A DNA stretch of 64,000 nucleotides from an uncultured Candidatus Nemicrothrix sp. (GTDB taxonomy: Bacteria > Actinomycetota > Acidimicrobiia > Acidimicrobiales > MedAcidi-G1). The stretch covers positions 1-64,000 of the forward strand of contig CAJXKL010000009.1 of the NCBI GenBank assembly GCA_913055915.1. The letters run 5' to 3'. Shown here piece after piece: positions 1 to 7,420 of the stretch. The position numbers and the translations under genes were made by a program. Numbering within the stretch: the stretch's first letter is position 1; each line of letters starts with the position of its first letter. The notes below the pieces were generated by a model. That model did no database searches. It saw only the letters and a program-made list of their open reading frames with translations, and was not told the origin of the DNA.

Positions 1-1
1 G

Positions 2-75
2 TGGGCCGTGAGGGACTTGAACCCCCGACCCCCTGCGCGTCATGCAGGTGCTCTAGCCAACTGAGCTAACGGCCC
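2..75 (-). tRNA. tRNA-Val(GAC)
   Basis: The minus strand folds as a cloverleaf. The 7-bp acceptor pairs GGGCCGT with ACGGCCC, the D arm is GCTC/GAGC, the anticodon stem is CCTGC/GCAGG around loop ATGACGC (anticodon GAC), and the T arm carries TTCAAGT. The discriminator is A, and the first C of a possible CCA is the first base of the window, so the 3' CCA cannot be checked fully. Confidence 0.95.
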
Positions 76-126
76 CGGAGCGCAGCATCGTACCAGTGGC
101 CCCCGAACGGCACACCGGGGAGAGCG

Positions 127-711
127 TCAGGCCGGCCGATCAGAACCGAAGGCCCACGGTCCCCGGTCGAGGAGGGCTGCGAGCACCAGCAGTACTCCGC
201 CCGCTGCGACCACGGGCAGGCCGGACCCGACCGAGTACACGTATCCGTCGAACGGGTCGAGACTCAACACGTTGGCTATCTCGAGGCCGGTGGCAGCCAG
301 GATGACCAGCCCAGTTGCCAGCAACACCAACTTCAGGGTCAGCCCCCGAAGATCGGTCCACAGCGCACCCGTTGCACCGGCAGCGACCAGACCCGCCACC
401 AGGATCACGACGGCCTTGCCGGCCTGGTCCCATCCGATCAGGTGGGTCACGAAACCGCTCTCGTGGTCAGCCACGCGCCACGACAGGAAGGTTCCCATGA
501 TTGCTGCGATGACCCCAGCCGATGAGATCAGGGCAGCCAGCCAGTTAGGGGCAGGGCGCTCCCTGTGGCGCTGCGGCAAAGGTGGAGTCGGAGGAGCAAC
601 TGGGGGATCGTCGCCAGGGTGCACCGCCCTGATACCCATTGGAGGCGTGTGGGGCAGCGGGGGTCCTCCGCCAGAATCCGTCGGTCGATTGCCACCATCC
701 TGATCAGCCAT
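127..711 (-). CDS. Small integral membrane protein, unknown function
   Basis: This 194-residue protein has a hydrophilic, Pro/Gly-rich N-terminal tail of about 50 residues followed by four hydrophobic helices, beginning near NWLAALISSAGVIAAI, KAVVILVAGLVAAG, LTLKLVLLATGLVIL and GLPVVAAGGVLLVLAAL. I do not recognise a family. The frame is open up to 789, but that start would lie inside tRNA-Cys (782-859). I therefore chose the ATG at 711 (MADQDGG), which has a GTGGGG purine stretch a few bases upstream. The gene stands alone between two tRNA genes read in the same direction. A role in the membrane is the only inference. Confidence 0.6.
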   Translation of the reverse strand: MADQDGGNRPTDSGGGPPLPHTPPMGIRAVHPGDDPPVAPPTPPLPQRHRERPAPNWLAALISSAGVIAAIMGTFLSWRVADHESGFVTHLIGWDQAGKAVVILVAGLVAAGATGALWTDLRGLTLKLVLLATGLVILAATGLEIANVLSLDPFDGYVYSVGSGLPVVAAGGVLLVLAALLDRGPWAFGSDRPA

Positions 712-781
712 AGGCCCCACGGTACCGATCGGCCAGGCAACCCACCTCGTGGGCGCTCCCGCGTACCTGCTGCAACTGAAA

Positions 782-859
782 TGGAGCACCGGGCGGGATT
801 TGAACCCGCGGCTTTACGGCTTTGCAGGCCGTTCCCTTGGTCCGCTCGGGCACCGATGC
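782..859 (-). tRNA. tRNA-Cys(GCA)
   Basis: The minus strand gives acceptor GCATCGG pairing with CCGGTGC, discriminator T, and an encoded CCA (complement of bases 782-784). The D arm is CCC/GGG. The anticodon stem is ACGGC/GCCGT around loop CTGCAAA (anticodon GCA), and the T arm is GCGGG-TTCAAAT-CCCGC. Confidence 0.95.
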
Positions 860-922
860 AGGCTCCCACCGGGGTGGGAACGAGACAAGCGTACAGTCGA
901 CCTGATCCGGCCCGTACCGTCG

Positions 923-1375
923 TCAGACGACCTGGGGCTTCTCCTCGGCCAACTTGATCGTGCAGGTTCCTTGGGCCAGGGCGACCATACGGTCCTCGTT
1001 TTCCACCTCGATGGTGACCACAGCGGAGCGCTTCGTCATCGACCGAATCTCTGCGGTCGCCCGGCACCTGCCTCTGCTTACCGGACGCACGTAGTTGACC
1101 TTGAACTCGGTCGTCGCCGCCCATGACCCCGGCGCCATGACCGGGTACAGCACGAGGCCCAGGCAGTGGTCGCACAGGGCGGCGAGGCAGCCGCCGTGGA
1201 TGTTGCCAACCATGGTCACGTGGTCATCGGCCACCTCGAACTCGGCCACCAGGCGTCCGGCCTCGAACTCGGCTACCTCGATGCCGAGGTAGCCGTCGAT
1301 TCCGGTCTCGGACCGGTAGCCCACGAGGTCCTCCATGAATGCACGGTTGGCGACGTCGAAGTCGGGTCTGGTCAT
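923..1375 (-). CDS. PaaI-type hotdog thioesterase
   Basis: This 150-residue protein is the normal size for a single-domain hotdog thioesterase of the PaaI/YigI group. The signature GNIHGGCLAALCDHCLG (about residues 57-73) holds the HGG loop and the central helix that bind acyl-CoA and position water. It is followed by the expected beta strands (TEFKVNYVRPV and SAVVTIEVENED). It should hydrolyse acyl- or aroyl-CoA thioesters in the cytosol; the substrate cannot be read from sequence. The start is well supported by a strong Shine-Dalgarno, AGGAGGAACCCACATG. It is a single-gene unit convergent with nothing nearby. Confidence 0.85.
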   Translation of the reverse strand: MTRPDFDVANRAFMEDLVGYRSETGIDGYLGIEVAEFEAGRLVAEFEVADDHVTMVGNIHGGCLAALCDHCLGLVLYPVMAPGSWAATTEFKVNYVRPVSRGRCRATAEIRSMTKRSAVVTIEVENEDRMVALAQGTCTIKLAEEKPQVV

Positions 1376-1513
1376 GTGGGTTCCTCCTCTCCCATCAGCG
1401 TCGAGACAATCTGAACTCGTTGGGCAACCACGCTATTCGCAACGGGTCCGACGGGAACGGTCGGACGACTCCGACCCCGCCCGCCTCCACGGTCCCGTCG
1501 TCGGGAGGCGATG

Positions 1514-1519
1514 TATCGT
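1514..1519 (+). promoter_or_regulatory. Leaderless-type -10 (TATCGT) for the Ddn-like gene
   Basis: The hexamer TATCGT lies 6 nt before the ATG at 1526, the spacing expected if transcription begins at the start codon. The same arrangement recurs before many genes here. Confidence 0.5.
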
Positions 1520-1525
1520 CCCGGC

Positions 1526-1957
1526 ATGAGCGACGACAACTACGAACCCAGTCCCAACGAATTCATCGCCGGCCACGTAGAGCAGTACCTGAGCACCAAC
1601 GGCGAGCAGGGCTACGAAATGAACGGTGCCGGCGTCATTGTCCTGACAACAACCGGTCGCCGGACCGGCAAGGTCAGGCGCACGCCCCTGATCAGGGTCC
1701 CCCATGAGGACGGCTACCTGGTCGTGGCGTCGCTGGGAGGCGCACCTGAGCATCCGGTCTGGTACCTGAACCTGCTGGCAGAACCGGACATCACTATCCA
1801 GGATCGGGCAGAGGTGCACGAACTGCGGGCCCGGACGGCTACACCCGCGGAGAAGGCGGCGCTGTGGCCCATTGCCGTGGAGCAATGGCCCGACTACGCC
1901 AACTACCAGGCGTCGACCGACCGGGACATCCCGGTGGTCATATGCAAGCCCCGCTGA
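1526..1957 (+). CDS. Ddn-family (F420/deazaflavin-dependent) nitroreductase-like protein
   Basis: This 143-residue protein matches the DUF385/Ddn split-barrel family, which uses F420 or related flavins to reduce nitro groups, quinones or enones. Family hallmarks are VLTTTGRRTGKVRRTPL (about residues 42-58), then LVVASLGGAPEHPVWYLNLLAEP, which contacts the cofactor phosphate and deazaflavin. An ATG at 1511 is also in frame, but the GGAGG there is only 2 nt away. The ATG at 1526 has a TATCGT -10 at leaderless spacing and gives a typical N terminus, so I prefer it. Presence of this family implies F420 use by the host. The substrate is unknown. Confidence 0.8.
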   Translation: MSDDNYEPSPNEFIAGHVEQYLSTNGEQGYEMNGAGVIVLTTTGRRTGKVRRTPLIRVPHEDGYLVVASLGGAPEHPVWYLNLLAEPDITIQDRAEVHELRARTATPAEKAALWPIAVEQWPDYANYQASTDRDIPVVICKPR

Positions 1958-1969
1958 CCCTCGAAGCGC

Positions 1970-2473
1970 TCAGGCACCCCGGCGCCGGGAGTTGATCACA
2001 CCGGTGTCAAAGCCGGCAAGGTGCAGGCCACCATGGAACCGGGCGTGTTCGACCTTGAGGCAGCGGTCCATCACCACGTCGAGCCCCCCGGCCAGTGCCC
2101 GCTGGGCGGCATCGACGCTCCACAGGCCGAACTGCGTCCAGAACACCGTGGCACCAACCTCGACGGCCTCGTCGGCAACATCAGGCACGTCCTCAAGTCT
2201 CCGAAAGACGTCGACGAGGTCTGGTCTGACGGGCAGGTCGGCCAGGCTCGCATGGCACGGCCTTCCCAGGATCTCGTCGAAGGCGGGGTTCACGAAGAAC
2301 ACGTCGTAGGCGGTCGACGAGCTGAGCAGGTAAGTGGCCACAAAGTTAGACGGGCGCTCCGGCTTTGCCGACACACCGACCATGGCGACGGTGCGAACCG
2401 ACCGGAGCACTCCAAGCCTCTCGGCAGCCGATGGCTCCGACCAACCGGGAACCGGCTCGTGGTCGACCGTCAT
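1970..2473 (-). CDS. CoA-binding (YccU-like) domain protein
   Basis: This 167-residue protein is a stand-alone CoA_binding_2 Rossmann domain (YccU family). VRTVAMVGVSAKPERPSNFVA (residues about 26-46) is the nucleotide-binding first strand and loop, FFVNPAFDEILGRP follows, and VGATVFWTQFGLWS is the late strand and turn. The family binds CoA, but its cellular role is unsettled. The ATG overlaps the metY stop by 4 bp (ATGA), so translation is coupled to methionine biosynthesis. A link to sulfur or acyl metabolism is only suggested by this context. Confidence 0.85.
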   Translation of the reverse strand: MTVDHEPVPGWSEPSAAERLGVLRSVRTVAMVGVSAKPERPSNFVATYLLSSSTAYDVFFVNPAFDEILGRPCHASLADLPVRPDLVDVFRRLEDVPDVADEAVEVGATVFWTQFGLWSVDAAQRALAGGLDVVMDRCLKVEHARFHGGLHLAGFDTGVINSRRRGA

Positions 2474-3756
2474 GACGCTGCACCCGAGAGTGCCTGGTCA
2501 AGGTCCCAGCAGATGTCGTCGATGTCCTCAAGTCCGACGGAGAGGCGGACCATGTCCGGTGTTACCCCTCCGGCGACGAGATCCTCGTCTGAGAGTTGCT
2601 GATGGGTTGTCGTGGCCGGGTGGATTACGAGGGTCCTGGCATCGCCCACGTTGGCCAGGTGGCTGACCATGGTCAGGCTCTCTATGAACTTCGCACCGGC
2701 GGCCCTTCCTCCGGCCACGCCGAAGGTGAAGATGGCGCCCGGCCCGGCTGGGAGGTAACGCCTGGCCAGGTCGTGGTAGGGCGACGACTCGAGGCCGGCA
2801 TAGGCGACCCAGGACACATCGGGGTGACCCTCGAGGAACAGAGCGACCTTGTACGCGTTGGTGACATGCTCATCCATCCGCTGGGGCAGCGTCTCGAGGC
2901 CCTGCAGGAGCATGAAGGCGTTGAACGGTGAGAGCGATGCACCGACGTCGCGAAGTTGCTCGGCCCGCAGCATCGTGCAGAAGGCGTACTCGCCGAAGTT
3001 CTCCCAGAACCGAAGGTTGTTGTAGCCGGCCGAGGGCTCGGTCATCCGGGGGAAGCGGCCTGATCCCCAGTCAAAGCCTCCCGAGTCGATGACGACGCCG
3101 CCGATGGATGTGCCGTGACCGCCGATGAACTTGGTGGCCGAGTGCACGACGATGTCGGCTCCGTGTTCCACGGGTCGACACAGGTAGGGCGTGGCGAAGG
3201 TCGAGTCGACCACCAGGGGCAGGTCGTGGGCACCGGCCACGTCGGCCAGTGCAGCCAGATCGGCGACGGCACCTGACGGGTTGCCGATGACCTCGGTGTA
3301 GAGGAATCGCGTGCGGTCGTCGATGCGGGCGGCAAACGCCGCCGGATCGTCGCCGTCGACGAAGCGGGCCTCTACTCCGAACCGTCCGAGCGTCGTGTCG
3401 AACATGGCGTGGGTGCCGCCGTAGAGAGCCGACGAGGACACCAGGTTGTCGCCGGTTCCCGCCAGGGATGCTGCTGTCAGGAACTCTGCGGCCTGGCCAC
3501 TGGCTGTCGCCACTGCCCCGATGCCCCCTTCGAGGCTGGCCATGCGCTCTTCGAATGCGGCGGTGGTGGGGTTGGAGATTCGTGAGTAGATGGTGCCGTA
3601 CTTCTGGAGGGCGAACAGGTCGGCGGCGTCGGCGGTGTCTTCGAATACGAAGCTCGTCGACTGGTAGATGGGAACGGCACGTGCGCCGGTTGTCGGATCG
3701 GGTCCTCCTCCGGCGTGGAGTGCACGGGTCCGAAACCCCCATTTGCGGTCGTTCAT
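2470..3756 (-). CDS. metY: O-acetylhomoserine sulfhydrylase
   Basis: At 428 residues this has the MetY length of the Cys/Met-metabolism PLP family. It should make homocysteine from O-acetylhomoserine and sulfide. IYQSTSFVFEDTADAADLFAL and YSRISNPTTAAFEERMASLEGG are the MetY-type N-terminal blocks. ATASGQAAEF, VVDSTFATPYLCRP and HSATKFIGGHGTSIGG hold the cofactor aspartate and the Schiff-base lysine. The start is an ATG with TAGAAT 7 nt upstream, so it is probably leaderless. It divides a short intergenic region with the divergent carboxylase operon. The window also has metX and a CGS-like gene (35429-37844), so trans-sulfuration and direct sulfhydrylation may coexist. Confidence 0.92.
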   Translation of the reverse strand: MNDRKWGFRTRALHAGGGPDPTTGARAVPIYQSTSFVFEDTADAADLFALQKYGTIYSRISNPTTAAFEERMASLEGGIGAVATASGQAAEFLTAASLAGTGDNLVSSSALYGGTHAMFDTTLGRFGVEARFVDGDDPAAFAARIDDRTRFLYTEVIGNPSGAVADLAALADVAGAHDLPLVVDSTFATPYLCRPVEHGADIVVHSATKFIGGHGTSIGGVVIDSGGFDWGSGRFPRMTEPSAGYNNLRFWENFGEYAFCTMLRAEQLRDVGASLSPFNAFMLLQGLETLPQRMDEHVTNAYKVALFLEGHPDVSWVAYAGLESSPYHDLARRYLPAGPGAIFTFGVAGGRAAGAKFIESLTMVSHLANVGDARTLVIHPATTTHQQLSDEDLVAGGVTPDMVRLSVGLEDIDDICWDLDQALSGAAS

Positions 3757-3763
3757 GACCAGG

Positions 3764-3769
3764 ATTCTA
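3764..3769 (-). promoter_or_regulatory. Leaderless -10 (TAGAAT) for metY
   Basis: TAGAAT on the minus strand ends 7 nt before the metY ATG. It mirrors the identical hexamer and spacing on the other side of the divergent intergenic region. Confidence 0.7.
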
Positions 3770-3781
3770 CGGAACAGCGTT

Positions 3782-3811
3782 GCGGTAATATTGCACTAGT
3801 GATCTTACCGC
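3782..3811. promoter_or_regulatory. Inverted-repeat operator candidate between metY and the carboxylase operon
   Basis: A perfect 7-bp inverted repeat, GCGGTAA and TTACCGC, is separated by 16 bp and ends 3 bp before the carboxylase -10 hexamer. This is where a repressor would block the promoter. The TetR protein encoded inside the operon (10391-11098) is the obvious but untested ligand. Confidence 0.5.
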
Positions 3812-3814
3812 CCC

Positions 3815-3820
3815 TAGAAT
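3815..3820 (+). promoter_or_regulatory. Leaderless -10 (TAGAAT) for the acyl-CoA carboxylase operon
   Basis: TAGAAT lies 7 nt before the ATG at 3828, with no Shine-Dalgarno between. Transcription should start at or next to the start codon. Confidence 0.7.
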
Positions 3821-3827
3821 CGACCGG

Positions 3828-5474
3828 ATGAAGCGGAAACTGCTGGCCCCACCCCTACCCAGCCTGCTGGACACGAACGGCGAGGCGTTCGAACAAAACC
3901 GCTCTGACATGCTCGAACAGCTCACCGAGATCGACGAACTCCTCGACGAGGCAGACGGCGGAGGCGGCCCAGCCGCAATGGACCGGATGCGGTCCCGGGG
4001 CAAGATGCCGATCCGCGAGCGCATCGCTCAGGTCCTCGACCCCGACAGCCCCTTCCTCGAGATCAGCCCCCTGGCTGGCTACGACTCCGACTACGCCGTC
4101 GGCGGCGGCTTCGTCATGGGCCTCGGTGTGATCGCCGGAACCGAGTGCATAATCCTCGGCAACGACCCCACCGTGCTGGGCGGGGCCATCACCCCCTACA
4201 TGGGCAAGAAGTGGATGCGGGCCATCGAGATAGCCCGTGACAACCGCATCCCGTACGTGAGCTTCGTGGAGTCAGCCGGTGCCGACCTACGGATCCCGAC
4301 CGGCGACGGAGGCTCGAGGCGAAGGGTCCAGACCGAGCACTTCGCAGAGACCGGTGGCTTCTTCTACGAGATGATCGAGCTCTCAAAGCTCGGCATACCC
4401 ACCGTCTGTATCGTGTTCGGCTCATCCACTGCAGGTGGCGCCTACCAACCCGGGATGTCCGACTACAACATCTTCATCAAGGAACGCTCCAAGGTATTCC
4501 TGGCCGGACCGCCCCTCGTGAAGATGGCAACCGGAGAGGAATCTGACGACGAGACCCTCGGCGGTGGCCAGATGCACGCCGAAAGTTCCGGGCTGGCTGA
4601 CTACCTGGCCGAAGACGAGATGGACGCCATCCGGATCTGCCGCGAGGTCGTCTCGCACCTTGACTGGCACAAGCAGGGACCAGGGCCGACGCTCGTGTCC
4701 GAGGAACCGGTCCACGACCCCGCCGACCTTCTCGGGCTCGTCAGCCGCGACCTACGACAACCCGTGGACGTCAGAGAGGTCATTGCCCGGGTCGCCGACG
4801 GCTCAAGGTTCGAGGAGTTCAAGCCCCGCTACGGCCAGACCATGGTGTGCGGCTGGTCATCGATACACGGCTACCCCATCGGTGTCCTCGGAAACAACGG
4901 GGTGATCCACCCGGAGGCCGCCGAGAAGGCCGCACACTTCATCCAACTCTGCAACCGCCAGGACACCCCCCTGGTCTTCCTGCAGAACATCACCGGCTAC
5001 ATGGTCGGCCGCGAGGCCGAGGCCGACGGGATCATCAAGAAGGGCTCCCAGATGATCAACGCCGTCACCAACTCCACGGTTCCCCACCTGACCGTGATCA
5101 TCGGCTCCTCCTACGGTGCGGGCACCTACGGCATGTCGGGGCGCGGCTACCGCAACCGCTTCACCTTCCTGTGGCCCACAGCCAAGATCGCCGTCATGGG
5201 ACCCAAGCAGATTGCCGGCGTCATGTCCCAGGTCCGCAGGGCCAGGGCTGCCCGCAAGGGCGAGGACTTCGACGAGGCCGCCGATGCCGAGATCGTGAGA
5301 ATGGTCGAGGAGATCCAGGAGGCCGGCTCCCTGGCCCTCGTTGCCACCGGGGCCGTCAGCGACGACGGCATCATCGACCCTCGCGACACAAGGACGGTTC
5401 TGGGGCTGTGCCTCTCGGTGGTTCGTAGCAGGGCAATCGAGGGAGCCACCGGGTACGGGGTGTTCAGGCTGTGA
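3828..5474 (+). CDS. Acyl-CoA carboxylase carboxyltransferase (beta) subunit
   Basis: This 548-residue protein is a biotin-dependent carboxyltransferase (propionyl-, methylcrotonyl- or geranyl-CoA carboxylase type). The N domain has MPIRERIAQVLDPDSPFLEI and the oxyanion/CoA region SSTAGGAYQPGMSDY. The C domain carries QNITGYMVG and IIGSSYGAGTYGMSGRGY. The MCC/GCC-like opening and the LFL-free core favour a branched or unsaturated acyl-CoA substrate over acetyl-CoA, but this is inference. It is the first gene of the operon. Its stop overlaps the alpha-subunit GTG by 4 bp, which fits stoichiometric assembly of the holoenzyme. Confidence 0.93.
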   Translation: MKRKLLAPPLPSLLDTNGEAFEQNRSDMLEQLTEIDELLDEADGGGGPAAMDRMRSRGKMPIRERIAQVLDPDSPFLEISPLAGYDSDYAVGGGFVMGLGVIAGTECIILGNDPTVLGGAITPYMGKKWMRAIEIARDNRIPYVSFVESAGADLRIPTGDGGSRRRVQTEHFAETGGFFYEMIELSKLGIPTVCIVFGSSTAGGAYQPGMSDYNIFIKERSKVFLAGPPLVKMATGEESDDETLGGGQMHAESSGLADYLAEDEMDAIRICREVVSHLDWHKQGPGPTLVSEEPVHDPADLLGLVSRDLRQPVDVREVIARVADGSRFEEFKPRYGQTMVCGWSSIHGYPIGVLGNNGVIHPEAAEKAAHFIQLCNRQDTPLVFLQNITGYMVGREAEADGIIKKGSQMINAVTNSTVPHLTVIIGSSYGAGTYGMSGRGYRNRFTFLWPTAKIAVMGPKQIAGVMSQVRRARAARKGEDFDEAADAEIVRMVEEIQEAGSLALVATGAVSDDGIIDPRDTRTVLGLCLSVVRSRAIEGATGYGVFRL

Positions 5475-7420
5475 ACATCACATCGCTTCTCGTAGCCAAT
5501 CGGGGTGAGATCGCCCGCCGGGTCTTCCGCGCTACCCGCTCGATGGGCATCCGCTGCATCGCCGTATACGTGGACTCCGACTCGGATGCTCCCTTCGTCG
5601 CCGACGCCGACGAGGCCGTCCACCTCTCCGGGGGCTACCTAGACAGTGCCGGAATCATCGAAGCAGCCATGACGACAGGTGCCGATGCAATCCATCCCGG
5701 CTACGGGTTCCTTGCCGAGAACGCAGGGTTTGCCACGGCAGTCGAGGCGGCCGGCCTCATCTGGGTCGGCCCGTCGCCGACAGTGATAACCACCATGGGC
5801 GACAAGCTCGAGGCCAAGTCGGCCGCCGCCGCCGCTGGCGTTCCAATCCTCCCCTCCAGCGACAATCCCTCAGATGCCGCAGGGGTCGGGTTCCCATTGC
5901 TCGTAAAGGCGGCCGCCGGAGGTGGAGGCAAGGGAATGCACCTGGTCGAGGAGGCCGACCAACTGGACGATGCAGTTGCTTCGGCAGAGCGGGAAGCCGC
6001 CGGCGCCTTCGGCGATGCCAGGGTCTTCCTTGAGCGATGGCTGCCCAGGTCACGGCACGTGGAAATCCAGATCCTCGGCGACTCGCACGGCAACCTCGTC
6101 CACCTCGGAGAACGTGAGTGTTCAATCCAGCGACGTCACCAGAAGATCATCGAGGAGTCACCGTCGCCGGCCGTCGACGACGAACTGCGTGCAGCCATGG
6201 GTGCCGCTGCGCTCAGCCTGGCGGCCGGTATCGGCTACAGCTCCGCCGGAACCGTCGAGTTCCTGCTCGACAACGACACCGGTGACTTCTTCTTCCTCGA
6301 GGTCAACACACGCCTCCAGGTCGAGCACCCGGTGACCGAGGAGGTCACGGGCATCGACCTTGTGCGCGAACAGATCCGCATCGCCGCGGGTGAGCCACTC
6401 GGCTACAACCAGGCCGACATCTGCTTCAGCGGGCACTCCATCGAGGCACGCCTATATGCCGAGGACCCGTCGGCCGGGTTCCTTCCGGCAACGGGCACCC
6501 TCGTGGCCTTCGAGCCCGCCTCCACCCCCGAGGTCAGGTGGGACTCCGGTGTCGAGATCGGATCACACGTCGGCGTCGAGTTCGACCCGATGCTGGCCAA
6601 GGTCGTCTCCCACGGACCCACCCGGACCGAGGCGGCCGGCCGTCTGGCGCTTGCACTCGAACACCTCCACCTCGGCGGGGTCACAACGAACCGTGACTTC
6701 CTGGTCTCGACGCTGCGCCATCCCGGCTACCTGTCAGGCGACACGACCACTGACTTCATCGACCGGCACTCCCCCACCCCCGACCTTTCCCTCACCGACG
6801 ACGAGGTGGCACGGGCGGCGACCACGGCAGCCATGTGGCTCCAGGGCCGCAACCGCTCAGAGGCCACGGTCCTAGCGGAGATTCCGAGCGGCTGGCGCAA
6901 CGCCCGCCTACCGGAACAACAGGTGACGTTCAACCATGGGGGAGCACCGATTGAGGTCTCCTACAGGTCTCAGCGCGACGGCAGCTTCAGGGTCAACGGT
7001 GCCACCGATGCCCGTGTCCATCGGTGGTCGCCCCAAGAAGTCGACCTGGAGGTCGATGGCCACCGTTCCACAAGCCGCATAACCGGCACCGTAGACAAGG
7101 TGTTCGTCCAGGTATCGCGTGGCACAGCCGTATTCGACGTCGTTCCCCGGTTCGTGGTTCCCGGTACCGAGGAACCCACCGGTGGCCTGACCGCTCCCAT
7201 GCCGGGCGTGGTGTTGGAGTTGAGGGTTGCGGTGGGCGACGCTGTCACAACCGGGCAGACGCTCGTCATACTCGAAGCCATGAAGATGGAACACCACATG
7301 AAGGCACCGTTCGACGGACACGTGGCTGAGATGCTCGTCTCAGCCGGACAGCAGGTTGAGAGCGGTGCCGTCCTGCTCGTCATCGACCCACTCGAAGATG
7401 ACCTCAACGACACGCCATGA
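5471..7420 (+). CDS. Acyl-CoA carboxylase alpha subunit (biotin carboxylase + BCCP)
   Basis: This 649-residue protein holds the whole biotin half-reaction. The N-terminal biotin carboxylase has SLLVANRGEIARRVFRA, the ATP-grasp glycine loop AAAGGGGKGMHLVEE, ECSIQRRHQKIIEESPSP, and FLEVNTRLQVEHPVTEEVTG with the metal and catalytic residues. A middle linker domain follows, and the C-terminal BCCP has EAMKMEHHMKAP, whose lysine (about residue 605) is biotinylated. It carboxylates biotin with bicarbonate and ATP for the beta subunit just upstream. The GTG start overlaps the beta stop, and its own stop overlaps the atuA ATG by 4 bp. Confidence 0.94.
   Translation: MNITSLLVANRGEIARRVFRATRSMGIRCIAVYVDSDSDAPFVADADEAVHLSGGYLDSAGIIEAAMTTGADAIHPGYGFLAENAGFATAVEAAGLIWVGPSPTVITTMGDKLEAKSAAAAAGVPILPSSDNPSDAAGVGFPLLVKAAAGGGGKGMHLVEEADQLDDAVASAEREAAGAFGDARVFLERWLPRSRHVEIQILGDSHGNLVHLGERECSIQRRHQKIIEESPSPAVDDELRAAMGAAALSLAAGIGYSSAGTVEFLLDNDTGDFFFLEVNTRLQVEHPVTEEVTGIDLVREQIRIAAGEPLGYNQADICFSGHSIEARLYAEDPSAGFLPATGTLVAFEPASTPEVRWDSGVEIGSHVGVEFDPMLAKVVSHGPTRTEAAGRLALALEHLHLGGVTTNRDFLVSTLRHPGYLSGDTTTDFIDRHSPTPDLSLTDDEVARAATTAAMWLQGRNRSEATVLAEIPSGWRNARLPEQQVTFNHGGAPIEVSYRSQRDGSFRVNGATDARVHRWSPQEVDLEVDGHRSTSRITGTVDKVFVQVSRGTAVFDVVPRFVVPGTEEPTGGLTAPMPGVVLELRVAVGDAVTTGQTLVILEAMKMEHHMKAPFDGHVAEMLVSAGQQVESGAVLLVIDPLEDDLNDTP

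Noticed and set aside
712-789. A longer start for the first membrane protein
   Set aside because: It would overlap tRNA-Cys; the internal ATG at 711 gives a normal protein.
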